From NCBI RefSeq assembly GCF_010671605.1, contig NZ_JAABOO010000003.1, positions 124,001 to 188,000 on the forward strand: a DNA stretch of 64,000 nucleotides. Direction: 5' to 3'. This stretch comes from Leptobacterium flavescens. GTDB lineage: Bacteria; Bacteroidota; Bacteroidia; Flavobacteriales; Flavobacteriaceae. The notes under the pieces were generated by a model. The model saw only the letters and a list, made by a program, of their open reading frames with translations, searched no databases and was not told the DNA's origin. Shown in pieces: positions 8,295 to 17,172 of this stretch (within the stretch, counting starts at the first letter, position 1; each line of letters begins with the position of its first letter). The translations under genes and the position numbers were made by a program.

Positions 8295-10640
8295 TTATTC
8301 AATCTCAATATTTCTCGTAAGCTCATTTCCAAGTTCGTCCAGTACGGTAATAAGGTGTTTTCCTTTTTCGGGAAGTACTTCCAGTTCGTGAAAAGTTGTG
8401 GTCTGTCCGATAAATTGCTGATCCAGATACCAGAAAACTGCAGTCTCGGGCTTGGAATGGGCAATGCGAAGTACCAGGGGATTTACTTGCCCGTTAAAAT
8501 CTTTGGAAAGGCTTATTCTCCCGTTTTCCTTGGGATAGATAAAATCCATGCTGATATCACCTTCATTATAGCAATCGCTGCGGAAAGGAGGTAAGCTGCG
8601 GTATGCAGCATTTTTATTCCTGAAGTAGTATTCCATCAGAGGAGGCAGAACAAACCAGGATTCTTCCTGTATATTGGAAACCTCCTCACAGGAAGAGTTT
8701 ACCCTGTACTGTTGCTGACTGTCCAGATGTATAAGCCGGTGATACGGGCAGGCACAGCTTCGGGTTCCTGCTATCGGAATAAGGGTATTGGTTTTAGGGC
8801 AGATAGAAGTGGCCAGGAAACCGCTGTTCCGGCAAACTTCAGCTTCGGTTAATTCGTCGTAGGGAACTGCAAACCACTCCGATCTGGGAAGTACGTCAAA
8901 CACGTCAAACAATACAGGTGCAGCACTACTAAGCCCCGTAAGTTTCGGCCTGCCTTCACCATCTGCATTTCCCACCCATACACCTACCACATAATCTCTG
9001 GTAAGACCAATGGCCCAGGCATCCCTGTTCCCGAAACTTGTGCCTGTTTTCCATGCGATCTCCCTGGAAGAATCGAAAAATTCCCAGGCCTCATTTCCCT
9101 CCGGCCGGTTTACTTCTTTCATGGCCTCGAAGGTCAGGTAGATACTGCCTGCATCCAGCAGTGTTTTTTCTGTGGTTTTATTCCCGAAATCCGGTTTATG
9201 TCCTGCAAGAAAGTTGGGCTCGGTAAACTCATTATTAAAATACTCACTGGAACTTTCGGTATAATGGTTTAGGGTAGAAGCCAGGGAGGCATAGGTCTTA
9301 CAGAGGTCCCATAAACTAGCTTCGGCTCCGCCCAGGATAAGGCTCAGGCCGTAATGATCTGCCGACTTGTTAAGATCTTCAATCCGAAAAGCCTTAAGCT
9401 GATCCCTGAAGCGTTCAAGTCCGTAGGACCTGAGCAAACGCACTGCGGGAACATTTAGCGAGCGGGCTAATGCTCTTTTTGATTTGACAGCCCCGTCGTA
9501 TTCCTCTTCGAAGTTCTGAGGGCTGTAACCGGCAATCTGAGTTGGTACATCGGCCACCAGCTGATCGGGTAATAGCTCTCCCGCATCCAGCATAGCGGCA
9601 TACAGAAAAGGCTTCAGAACACTTCCGGTACTTCGGGCTGCATTGATATTATTTACATCTTTCTGATGATCCTTATCAGTTTGGGTGTTCCCGACATACG
9701 CCAGGACATTCCTGTTGTGAACATCTATAACGAGCACAGCAGCATTATGGATCTGGTTTTGTTTGAGTTGCTCGTAATGCTGGCTCAGGATATTATTTAC
9801 ATTCTGCTGAAGCTCCGCATCCAATGTGGTACGATGCCGTTTCCCTTTTTCCGTTTTACTAAGCTGCTGCAAAAAATGCGGTGCCATACGGGGTAATGGA
9901 AAAGGTTTTTGAGGCAGGGGTTCCTGAATGGAAAGCTGATAGGTAAGCGAATCTATGACCTCTTTTCCCAGGAGTTTTTGAAGGAGCCTATTTCGTTTCT
10001 GAAGCAGGCGCTCCTGGTTTTTTCCGGGATAGATAAGGCTGGGAGCATTGGGTAATACCGCCAGGGTAGCACTTTCGGCCCAGGAAAGCTGATCAGGACG
10101 GAGTCCGAAATACCGCCAGGCTGCCACGTCCAGGCCTACTACGTTTCCTCCGAAAGGGGCATAGGAAGTATAAAGCCTGAGGATCTCTTCTTTGGAATAA
10201 CGTAACTCTGCCCGGGTAGCCTGTATGAGTTCTATGACTTTTTCAAAATAGGTTCTCTTTTTTCCTTTTCTGGAAAGCCGGATCATCTGCTGAGTGAGGG
10301 TACTTCCCCCGCGAACTGTTTTTCCGGCCCTGACGTTTTCCCTTAAGGCCCTGGCAATGGAAATCGGGTTAAAACCGGGATGTCGATAAAAATACTCGTC
10401 TTCAAAATGAATGATGCATTGCCTGAACTTTTCAGGGATACTATCAGATTTGGGAAAGCGCCATTGTCCGTCCTCTGCTATCTGAGCTCCGAGTAATTGT
10501 CCGTCCTCTGTTTCAATAACCGTAGAAGTGGGGTCGTTAAACAACTGTTTAGGCAGGCAGAAGTAATAGGCAATAAGCAGGCTCACGATCAATATCGACT
10601 TTACTCTATGTTTTTTGATATAGGAAAAAATGTGGTTCAC
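8295..10640 (-). CDS. pbpC: Penicillin-binding protein 1C
   Basis: 781 residues, bifunctional peptidoglycan synthase anchored by an N-terminal helix (residues 14-30). The glycosyltransferase domain shows FEDEYFYRHPGFNP and GGSTLTQQMIRL. The transpeptidase domain shows the SxxK motif in RSTGSVLKPF, SLN in ARSLNVPAV, and KTGTS. The last ~90 residues match the BiPBP_C domain specific to PBP1C. In many bacteria pbpC adjoins an alpha-2-macroglobulin gene; no such gene is present upstream here, where instead a repeat-bearing intergenic stretch follows. Confidence 0.95.
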   Translation of the reverse strand: MNHIFSYIKKHRVKSILIVSLLIAYYFCLPKQLFNDPTSTVIETEDGQLLGAQIAEDGQWRFPKSDSIPEKFRQCIIHFEDEYFYRHPGFNPISIARALRENVRAGKTVRGGSTLTQQMIRLSRKGKKRTYFEKVIELIQATRAELRYSKEEILRLYTSYAPFGGNVVGLDVAAWRYFGLRPDQLSWAESATLAVLPNAPSLIYPGKNQERLLQKRNRLLQKLLGKEVIDSLTYQLSIQEPLPQKPFPLPRMAPHFLQQLSKTEKGKRHRTTLDAELQQNVNNILSQHYEQLKQNQIHNAAVLVIDVHNRNVLAYVGNTQTDKDHQKDVNNINAARSTGSVLKPFLYAAMLDAGELLPDQLVADVPTQIAGYSPQNFEEEYDGAVKSKRALARSLNVPAVRLLRSYGLERFRDQLKAFRIEDLNKSADHYGLSLILGGAEASLWDLCKTYASLASTLNHYTESSSEYFNNEFTEPNFLAGHKPDFGNKTTEKTLLDAGSIYLTFEAMKEVNRPEGNEAWEFFDSSREIAWKTGTSFGNRDAWAIGLTRDYVVGVWVGNADGEGRPKLTGLSSAAPVLFDVFDVLPRSEWFAVPYDELTEAEVCRNSGFLATSICPKTNTLIPIAGTRSCACPYHRLIHLDSQQQYRVNSSCEEVSNIQEESWFVLPPLMEYYFRNKNAAYRSLPPFRSDCYNEGDISMDFIYPKENGRISLSKDFNGQVNPLVLRIAHSKPETAVFWYLDQQFIGQTTTFHELEVLPEKGKHLITVLDELGNELTRNIEIE

Positions 10641-10784
10641 CTGAATATTGGAAGCCTGAAATTATTGCTTTTATCTAAAATACGAGTTAGATATGAGACT
10701 TGGGATATCCGGGATAAGATTTTTAAAGGAATATTATGATTTCCGGTTTTGGGGGCTTAGTCCTTTTTATAATAGGATCGCTTC

Positions 10785-10855
10785 TTCCGATGCTTATCGG
10801 AATCGCGATGACACTACAAAAAGTCATTGCGAACAAAGTGAAGCAATCTTACAAT
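10785..10855. repeat. Palindromic intergenic repeat
   Basis: A 7-bp perfect stem, TTCCGAT (10785-10791) and ATCGGAA (10796-10802) with a GCTT loop, is followed by a module (10821-10849) in which ATTGC and GCAAT arms flank an AT-rich centre. This second module resembles a short element often seen between genes in Bacteroidota genomes. It lies in the 278-base gap upstream of pbpC. Confidence 0.5.
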
Positions 10856-10869
10856 CCCAAAACCAGAGA

Positions 10870-10917
10870 TATTAGAAGCTAATAGCTAACAACTAACTGC
10901 TAAGAGCTAAAACCAAA
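10870..10917. repeat. Degenerate heptanucleotide-phased repeat
   Basis: The segment divides cleanly into 7-mers of the form nnCTAAn: AGCTAAT, AGCTAAC, AACTAAC, TGCTAAG, AGCTAAA. It abuts the stop codon of the gene at 10919. It is the smallest example of a repeat type that recurs in larger islands between 40.9 and 57.2 kb. Confidence 0.6.
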
Positions 10918-10918
10918 A

Positions 10919-11314
10919 TCACTTTACCAACACTCCTTCTACTTCCATAACCGGAATTTCCCGAAGGGCGCGTTCGTTGATAGTGTTTTTTCTGAAGATA
11001 TATTTCTTTTCATAGAGCTTGTCATCAGCAAAAAAAGTAACATAAAACTCATTGTTTAGTTTTAGTACATCTTCCTGCATCAGCTCTATTTTTTCGAAGG
11101 ATTTTGCTTCAACCTTCCCGATACCGTGCCTCATGGTCGAGGTCTTTATATCTGAATCATAACCTTTAGAGACGATCAGTACGGTTTCGATAGGTGTATC
11201 CCTGTCGTTAATGATATAGGCGTTCCAGTCTTTCGACAGGAATTCCTCATTCCATTCGTGTACCACCGCTACATAAACATCATTAACAACGGGAATTTCA
11301 ATATCCTTTTTCAC
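10919..11314 (-). CDS. Conserved protein of unknown function next to pheS
   Basis: 131 residues, soluble, no signal peptide. It contains VYVAVVHEWNEEFLSKDWNAYIIND and IETVLIVSKGYDSDIKTSTMRHGIGKV, conserved-looking but not assignable to a known domain. It starts 22 bases after the pheS stop on the same strand and is likely cotranscribed with pheS. The spacing suggests a housekeeping transcript, not necessarily a functional link to tRNA charging. Confidence 0.7.
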   Translation of the reverse strand: MKKDIEIPVVNDVYVAVVHEWNEEFLSKDWNAYIINDRDTPIETVLIVSKGYDSDIKTSTMRHGIGKVEAKSFEKIELMQEDVLKLNNEFYVTFFADDKLYEKKYIFRKNTINERALREIPVMEVEGVLVK

Positions 11315-11336
11315 TCAATCTGATTTTAAAAGATAA

Positions 11337-12359
11337 TTATAAAGCCGATTTAAATTGCTCCAGGAAGCGGATATCATTTTCACTGAACATCCTGATATCG
11401 GAGATCTGATACAGAAGCAGGGCAATCCTGTCTATTCCCATTCCAAATGCAAATCCGGAGTATTCCTTGGAGTCGATCCCGCAATTCTCAAGAACGTTAG
11501 GATCTACCATTCCACATCCCATGATCTCCAGCCATCCGGTTCCCTTGGTCATCTTATAATCGGTTTCTGTTTCCAGCCCCCAATATACATCTACTTCGGC
11601 ACTGGGCTCCGTAAACGGGAAATAAGAAGGGCGAAGTCTGATCTTCGATTTACCGAACATCTCCGTGGTGAAATACTGAAGGGTTTGCTTCAGATCGGCA
11701 AAGGAAACATCCTTATCTATATAAAGACCTTCCACCTGGTGGAAAAAGCAGTGTGAGCGGGCGGAAATAGCCTCATTTCTGTACACCCTTCCCGGAGAAA
11801 TGGTCCTGATAGGCGGTTTGTTCTCTTCCATATATCGTACCTGTACGGAAGAGGTATGTGTTCTTAGCAGTATATCGGGATCGGTCTGAATAAAGAAGGT
11901 ATCCTGCATATCCCTTGCCGGATGGTATTCCGGTAAATTAAGGGCAGTAAAGTTATGCCAGTCATCTTCTATTTCAGGACCTTCCGAAACATTGAAGCCT
12001 ATTCTCGAGAAAATATCGATGATCTGGTTCTTTACAATAGAGATCGGATGACGGGCTCCTAATTCTATAGGCTCTCCCGGCCTTGAAAGATCTCCGTAGA
12101 TTCCCTTTTCATCTGCCTTGTTTTCCAGCGCATCATTAAGGCTGCTAACTTTTTCGTTAGCTGCTGTTTTTAGCTGATTGATAACCTGACCAAACTCCTT
12201 CTTCTGCTCATTAGGTACATTCTTGAATTCGGCAAAAAAGTCATTTAGAAGACCTCTTCTCCCCAAATACTTAATCCTGAATGCTTCAATGGCTTCCTTG
12301 TTGTCTGCATTAAATTGCTCAACTTCAGCAATATGTTCCTTGATCTTATCAATCATCAC
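11337..12359 (-). CDS. pheS: Phenylalanyl-tRNA synthetase alpha subunit
   Basis: 340 residues, full length. It charges tRNA-Phe as an alpha2-beta2 enzyme with PheT. The N-terminal coiled coil (residues 1-85) is followed by the class II catalytic core: motif 2 region TPDILLRTHTSSVQVRYME-like sequence, RVYRNEAISARSHCFFHQVEGL, and motif 3 FGMGIDRIALL near the end. A second Met follows the first, so the start is uncertain by one codon. pheT is not in the window, which is usual for genomes where the two genes are unlinked. Confidence 0.96.
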   Translation of the reverse strand: MMIDKIKEHIAEVEQFNADNKEAIEAFRIKYLGRRGLLNDFFAEFKNVPNEQKKEFGQVINQLKTAANEKVSSLNDALENKADEKGIYGDLSRPGEPIELGARHPISIVKNQIIDIFSRIGFNVSEGPEIEDDWHNFTALNLPEYHPARDMQDTFFIQTDPDILLRTHTSSVQVRYMEENKPPIRTISPGRVYRNEAISARSHCFFHQVEGLYIDKDVSFADLKQTLQYFTTEMFGKSKIRLRPSYFPFTEPSAEVDVYWGLETETDYKMTKGTGWLEIMGCGMVDPNVLENCGIDSKEYSGFAFGMGIDRIALLLYQISDIRMFSENDIRFLEQFKSAL

Positions 12360-12398
12360 AAAAAATTTTTGAAGGGCAAATTTAAGGAATTCTTCAGA

Positions 12399-13076
12399 TT
12401 AGTGCTGTTGAAGGGCAACAATTTTGTCCTTAAAAATAAAAGAGATCAGAAAATGAACGGCAATTCCCCCAAATAAATGCCATAACCAGTGTGTTCCCAT
12501 GTAGAAAACAGAGGTATCTATAAAGAGATCGATACTCCTGAAAGAGAGAGCAATGACAAAGCTACTCAATGCGAGAAAGATCAGATGCTTGTTCTTCCAT
12601 TTCTGAAGATAGAGATAGCGGAAAAGAGGAAATAAAATAGCCAGCGCTAGGGTTCCGTAACCGATTATATTTTTCAGAAAGGACATGATAGGAAGCTGAT
12701 CTGCCGAAAAAGATACCAGGAAAGGAAAGGCAATAACCATGGTAATATATTGTGGTCTTATCTTTAGCTTTAGAAAAAAGTAGAATGAAACCGCCAGGCA
12801 TAAAAGCACGATAGGTACCCAATCCATCAGCAGCCATACTTCATGACTTCTGCTGGCGTGGTAGATGGTGCCTCCTATATAACCAATGAGGAGAACAGGC
12901 AGGCTGAAAGCCAGAAAACCGTGATGCCGGACATCTTTATAGATCCTGAAGGACCAATACAGTACAATGGCAAGGAATATAAGATTGCTGGCCGTATTCC
13001 AGGGTTCGGCAACTAATCTACCTTCTATAGTTTCTCTGTAAATGGGGCCGCTGTCATTTGGAAATTTAAGAATCAT
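12399..13076 (-). CDS. Seven-helix membrane protein, CREST superfamily (ceramidase/hemolysin III-like)
   Basis: 225 residues, about seven membrane helices. Conserved polar positions match CREST metal-dependent membrane hydrolases: AEPWNTASNLIF at the first helix, YHASRSHEVWLLMDW with His, Ser, His and Asp, and a C-terminal His-x3-His in GTHWLWHLFGG. These would form a Zn site in the membrane. Family members cleave amides of sphingolipids or act as receptors; Bacteroidota that make sphingolipids or other amide lipids could use such an enzyme, but the substrate is inference. Confidence 0.75.
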   Translation of the reverse strand: MILKFPNDSGPIYRETIEGRLVAEPWNTASNLIFLAIVLYWSFRIYKDVRHHGFLAFSLPVLLIGYIGGTIYHASRSHEVWLLMDWVPIVLLCLAVSFYFFLKLKIRPQYITMVIAFPFLVSFSADQLPIMSFLKNIIGYGTLALAILFPLFRYLYLQKWKNKHLIFLALSSFVIALSFRSIDLFIDTSVFYMGTHWLWHLFGGIAVHFLISFIFKDKIVALQQH

Positions 13077-13129
13077 TATCTGTCCGCATTAGCTATCCGC
13101 ATTATAGTCGGAAATAAGGCGGAAACTTT

Positions 13130-13486
13130 TCAGTCAATAAGTTCTTTCTCTATAAAATACTGTACAATAGCCTCCTTCATTAATACCGATTGCTCTCCGG
13201 CTTTAAGAGTCGGAAGGGCTTCCTTAAGCGTATAGTGTGGCCAGCCTTCTTCATCGAAGTAATCGAATTCATAATAACCGTAAGGCTCCAGGAGGCGACA
13301 GATAGCAATATGCATCAGGTTGAGTTTTTCGTCCTTTTTAAAGGCCCTGTGTAATTGCCCGAGTTCCTGAACTCCGATAAGATAGATAATGGCGTCGAGG
13401 TCGAGTGTATCACCCTCTGCAAATTGGGCTGACAATTTCTTCACCACCTGTTCCCATTGTTCTTTTAAAATTTCGTCTCTTGCCAT
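13130..13486 (-). CDS. Conserved protein of unknown function
   Basis: 118 residues from the ATG at 13486 (MARDEILKEQWEQVV); a GTG 18 bases upstream would add six residues but is less likely. Soluble and mostly helical, with a LGQLHRAFKKDEKLNLMHIAICRLLEPYGYYEF core and a late EGWPHY. No family recognised with certainty; it has the look of a conserved flavobacterial housekeeping protein. It is divergent from cvpA with only 74 bases between starts. Confidence 0.7.
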   Translation of the reverse strand: MARDEILKEQWEQVVKKLSAQFAEGDTLDLDAIIYLIGVQELGQLHRAFKKDEKLNLMHIAICRLLEPYGYYEFDYFDEEGWPHYTLKEALPTLKAGEQSVLMKEAIVQYFIEKELID

Positions 13487-13535
13487 TGTTTTTTTGAAAG
13501 TCACAAAGGTACAAACTAGATATATTGCAAAAGCT

Positions 13536-13543
13536 TATATTTG
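13536..13543 (+). promoter_or_regulatory. Candidate Bacteroidota promoter (-7 element) of cvpA
   Basis: TATATTTG matches the Bacteroidota -7 consensus TAnnTTTG. Transcription would begin near 13550, about ten bases before the ATG at 13561, which favours that start over the TTG at 13525 that lies upstream of the promoter. A matching -33 element is not obvious. Confidence 0.45.
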
Positions 13544-13560
13544 TTAAAACTTGCTCTAGA

Positions 13561-14067
13561 ATGAACTTTATAGATTTAATTTTAGGAGGCCTGATCCTCT
13601 TCGGACTGGTTCGCGGATTCATCAAAGGACTCTTTGTAGAGGTGGCTTCTCTTGTAGCCCTGATAGCCGGAATTTACGGGGCCATCCATTTCTCATATTT
13701 TGTAGGGGGCTACCTGGCGGAACAGGTAGACTGGGATGAGAAATACATCAATCTTACTGCTTTTGCCATCACCTTTATCATTATTATCATAGCTATTTCA
13801 TTTGCAGGGAAGATGCTGACCAAAATGGCCGATTTTGCTGCCTTGGGTATGGTCAATAAACTTCTGGGCGGAGCTTTTGGCGCAATAAAAGTAGCTGTCA
13901 TCCTGGGAGCCGTACTGGTATTTTTTGACCGTACGAACAACACCATCGGATTTATAGATGAGGAAACTACGGATGAGTCCGTTCTTTACCACCCGGTCCG
14001 GGACCTGGGTGCATTTGTATTCTCCAAAGTGTTGCAGGAAAAGCGAGAATATGAAGAAAACCAGTAA
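13561..14067 (+). CDS. cvpA: CvpA family membrane protein
   Basis: 168 residues from the ATG at 13561. Four hydrophobic segments; the N-terminus MNFIDLILGGLILFGLVRGFIKGLFVEVASL is diagnostic for CvpA. CvpA proteins of other bacteria affect colicin V production and envelope stress tolerance, but the molecular activity is not settled. The C-terminal tail after residue 135 is acidic and probably cytoplasmic. Convergent with the SulP transporter gene, with only three bases between them. Confidence 0.9.
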   Translation: MNFIDLILGGLILFGLVRGFIKGLFVEVASLVALIAGIYGAIHFSYFVGGYLAEQVDWDEKYINLTAFAITFIIIIIAISFAGKMLTKMADFAALGMVNKLLGGAFGAIKVAVILGAVLVFFDRTNNTIGFIDEETTDESVLYHPVRDLGAFVFSKVLQEKREYEENQ

Positions 14068-14070
14068 CGC

Positions 14071-15942
14071 CTAAGGCGCTACCAGTTCTGTTTCTTCGTG
14101 TTTAACATTAACTTTTACCCAGTTAACACATTCCTTAAAAGTTTCAAATAAATGATCTTCCGGCACCAGGTCGGGAACAATATCTATACTCCTTAATCGG
14201 TACAGAGGTTGTCTTTTTATTCCGACGATCAGTGGTGTTACTCCCTTATCAAGAAGGTCGATCAGAACATCTTCAAGGGTAAATAAACCGGATTGATCTA
14301 TATAAGGAACTTTGTCCATCCGGATGATTATATGATTTGCCGTCTTCGGGATCTTGGACATAGTCTGCTGGAAATCGTTGGTGTATCCAAAAAAGAGCGG
14401 CCCGTTAAGGTGCTTGATGAATACTTCTTCCTTAAACTTTTTAGGGAAGTTCAACTCATCTATCCAGGGTTCTTCTCCGTTACTTTCCTGAAGGCTTTCC
14501 ACTCTGGACTCATCAGTGGTCACGTCTCCCATCTTCTTCATAAACATAAGGGCAGAAAGTACCAGTCCGATACCTACGGCAATGATCAGATCGAGGAAAA
14601 CAGTAAGCAGGAGAACGGTAATCATTACCACTGCATCTGTTCTCGGCATTTTGTGAATTACCTTCAAACCTTTATAATCCATTACCCCGATCCCGACAGT
14701 TACCAGGATACCTGCAAGGACACTTAAAGGAATATAGGAAGCATAGGGCCCGAGTACAAGAACGATCATTAAAAGAACGATCCCGTGAATTACCCCGGAA
14801 ACTTTTGTCTTTCCACCGGCATCTATATTTACAATAGTCCTGATGGTAGCTCCTGCTCCCGGAATTCCTCCGAAAAGTCCGGCAATACTGTTACCGATAC
14901 CCTGACCCACCAGCTCTTTATTACTGTTGTGTTTGGTTTTGGTGACATTATCTGCTACCACAGAGGTAAGGAGGGAGTCAATAGCTCCCAGACCTGCCAG
15001 TGCAGCAGCTGTTGCTATATAAGGAATGAAGGCCGTAAGATTGAATTCCGTAAAGACCTCAAAATGGAGGGCTGGGAATCCGCTCGGGATAACACCTTTA
15101 TCGCTTATGATAAGAACATCCAGGTTAAAAATAAGGGTCACAGCGGTGATGACAATAAGAGCCACCAGGGCACTTGGTATCTTTTTGGTGATCTTCTTAA
15201 AACCGTAGATAATGATAATGGTCGATAAGACCAGAATAAATTCCAGCCAGTTGATGTTTTTGGCTGCTCTTCCGAAATATTTCAAAGAGCCTACCACTCC
15301 TCCGGTATCATTTTTAGCCAGATTTTCGGCTTCCGTCTGGATCTGGTCCGGAGAGATCTGTTCGGCTCTGGAAATGGTTTCCCTGAAATCTTCCAGCACC
15401 AGCACTCCTTCATTTGCCTCTTCTTTTAAAATATTTTCCAGGATCACTTCCTCTGCATCGGCCTTAAAACTTGTTACCAGTTCCTCATCCTGAGTTGGCT
15501 GATAACCGAAAACAGAGAATATCTGGGTAATCAGAATGATGACCCCGATCCCGGTCATAAAGCCGGAGACGACCGGATAGGGTACATATTTTATGTACTG
15601 CCCCAACCTGAGGACCCCTAACACGATCTGAAACAGACCTGCCAGGATAAAGACCCCGAGGATTAGCGGGAGGGATTTTTCAACATTTCCGTTATTGGCA
15701 GCCAGAATAGTGGCAACAAAAGCGGCACTAACTACGGTCATCGGTGCTGTAGGCCCACTTATCTGAGTACAAGTACCTCCGAAAACCGCTGCAAAAATAC
15801 CGATCAGAAATGCTCCGTAAAGCCCGGCTGCGGCTCCGAGTCCTGATTGAACCCCGAAAGCCAGAGCCAATGGCAATGCCACAATGGCTGCGGTAATACC
15901 TCCAAAGGCATCTCCTTTTATATGTTTGAAGAGATTTTTCAT
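14071..15942 (-). CDS. SulP/SLC26 family anion transporter with STAS domain
   Basis: 623 residues. The SulP core begins at DAFGGITAAIVALPLALAFGV and includes FGGTCTQISGPTAPMTV and GGIPGAGATIRTIVN. A C-terminal STAS domain covers roughly residues 500-600 (MDKVPYIDQSGLFTLEDVL). An acidic insert of about 75 residues between membrane helices (near residues 150-230) is longer than in most relatives. The divergence from sulfate permeases and the beta-carbonic anhydrase gene directly upstream argue for bicarbonate transport (BicA-like), an inference from context. Confidence 0.93.
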   Translation of the reverse strand: MKNLFKHIKGDAFGGITAAIVALPLALAFGVQSGLGAAAGLYGAFLIGIFAAVFGGTCTQISGPTAPMTVVSAAFVATILAANNGNVEKSLPLILGVFILAGLFQIVLGVLRLGQYIKYVPYPVVSGFMTGIGVIILITQIFSVFGYQPTQDEELVTSFKADAEEVILENILKEEANEGVLVLEDFRETISRAEQISPDQIQTEAENLAKNDTGGVVGSLKYFGRAAKNINWLEFILVLSTIIIIYGFKKITKKIPSALVALIVITAVTLIFNLDVLIISDKGVIPSGFPALHFEVFTEFNLTAFIPYIATAAALAGLGAIDSLLTSVVADNVTKTKHNSNKELVGQGIGNSIAGLFGGIPGAGATIRTIVNIDAGGKTKVSGVIHGIVLLMIVLVLGPYASYIPLSVLAGILVTVGIGVMDYKGLKVIHKMPRTDAVVMITVLLLTVFLDLIIAVGIGLVLSALMFMKKMGDVTTDESRVESLQESNGEEPWIDELNFPKKFKEEVFIKHLNGPLFFGYTNDFQQTMSKIPKTANHIIIRMDKVPYIDQSGLFTLEDVLIDLLDKGVTPLIVGIKRQPLYRLRSIDIVPDLVPEDHLFETFKECVNWVKVNVKHEETELVAP

Positions 15943-15998
15943 CTTTTTAAAGTTTTAGTTATATAGGTTGGTATTTATATAACGAAGGAAGATGAGTA

Positions 15999-16631
15999 TC
16001 AGCTTTCAAAGAAACTTACTGCTCCATTGCTGATATCGTACATACCTCCGATGATAATAATTTCCTTATTATCTTCCATCTCTTTGAGGATGGGACTTTC
16101 TTTTCGTATTCTATCTATGGTCATATGAACATTTCGGACAGCTACGTCATTTACAAAATCTATGTTTTGGGAATTTCTCTGGGCCGGATCACTTGGCTCT
16201 GTAACTGCTGCTACTGCAGGTTTTATTTTACTGATAAGAGCGGTGAGGTTCCCCATTTGGGCATCGTCGCAAGCGCCTTTTACTGCTCCGCAGCTCGTAT
16301 GACCTAAAACAAGGATAAGACGGGTACCTGCCAGTTTACTGGCAAATTCCATACTTCCGAGGATATCTTCATTTACAAAATTCCCCGCCACTCTGGCGCT
16401 GAAGATATCTCCTACTCCCTGGTCGAAGATCAATTCTGCAGATACTCTGGAATCGATACAACTTAAAACAGTAGCAAAAGGGAATTGCCCTCCTTCGGTA
16501 TCTCTTACCTGCTCAAGGAGATCTCTGTCTGCTTTCTTATTTTCCTGGAACCGCTGGTTCCCTTCTTTTAGTAATTGTAATGCTGTTTCCGGTGTAATTG
16601 CTGCTTGAGTTTCTTTTGTGTGTGCTTTCAT
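15999..16631 (-). CDS. Beta-class carbonic anhydrase
   Basis: 210 residues. It interconverts CO2 and bicarbonate with Zn. Ligands are visible as Cys58 in the CIDSR motif, with the Asp60-Arg62 dyad, and His111 and Cys114 in GHTSCGAVKGA. No signal peptide, so it is cytoplasmic. It lies 56 bases upstream of the SulP gene on the same strand and is likely cotranscribed; together they could import bicarbonate and equilibrate it with CO2 for anaplerosis or pH control. Confidence 0.95.
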   Translation of the reverse strand: MKAHTKETQAAITPETALQLLKEGNQRFQENKKADRDLLEQVRDTEGGQFPFATVLSCIDSRVSAELIFDQGVGDIFSARVAGNFVNEDILGSMEFASKLAGTRLILVLGHTSCGAVKGACDDAQMGNLTALISKIKPAVAAVTEPSDPAQRNSQNIDFVNDVAVRNVHMTIDRIRKESPILKEMEDNKEIIIIGGMYDISNGAVSFFES

Positions 16632-16790
16632 TTGATCTTTATATAATTATTTCAGGACCAAAAAATTTCTCAGAAATTTTCAGATCACTGCTTTGTATTA
16701 AAAGTCTGTTTTACGGTATTCTGCGGTGAGAACCGGCTAAAGAATCGTTTAGCCCTTCTCCCTAAAAGGTAATCATTCAGGAAAGAATAA

Positions 16791-17111
16791 TTAAATAAGA
16801 TTATGATTCCCGGATTCCGGGGGAGGAAGAAATATATCCTGGAAAATATTTAAATAGCGGAGGGATTGCTCCGATAAATGTTCTTTGTAATTAGGACTGG
16901 AATACGAACTCAGCTGAAGGGCTTCGGCGAGAAAGACTTCCTTGATATCGGTATCGACTTTAAGATCGTCTTTGCCTTCTTCTTCTCCGTTAAGATCCCG
17001 ATAGAAACTAAGCTCTACAGGATTATCACTGATAAGAATAACTACCACAGGAGCAACAACCGAAAAAAGGAAGTTAGCCAGAAATAAAATCGTAAGTAAG
17101 CGTTTTCTCAT
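16791..17111 (-). CDS. Hypothetical membrane-anchored protein
   Basis: 106 residues. One N-terminal hydrophobic segment (LLTILFLANFLFSVVAPVVVIL) acts as a signal anchor, followed by an acidic, mostly helical exported part ending in LPPPESGNHNLI. No family recognised. It stands alone between the carbonic anhydrase and bat genes. The 159 bases between it and the carbonic anhydrase start hold the presumed promoter of that operon, but I see no clear consensus. Confidence 0.5.
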   Translation of the reverse strand: MRKRLLTILFLANFLFSVVAPVVVILISDNPVELSFYRDLNGEEEGKDDLKVDTDIKEVFLAEALQLSSYSSPNYKEHLSEQSLRYLNIFQDIFLPPPESGNHNLI

Positions 17112-17172
17112 CCTATGGGTCCATTTAAGAGCATAAAAATAACAGTCTGACGGTAAATTAGCGTTAAATTAC

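Noticed and set aside
10693-10875. 60-residue frame in the gap upstream of pbpC
   Set aside because: It is made of repeat sequence (the CEQSEAI-type translation of a common intergenic element) and lacks coding features.
13525-13560. N-terminal extension of CvpA from a TTG
   Set aside because: It overlaps the TATATTTG promoter element and lies before the conserved MNFIDL start.
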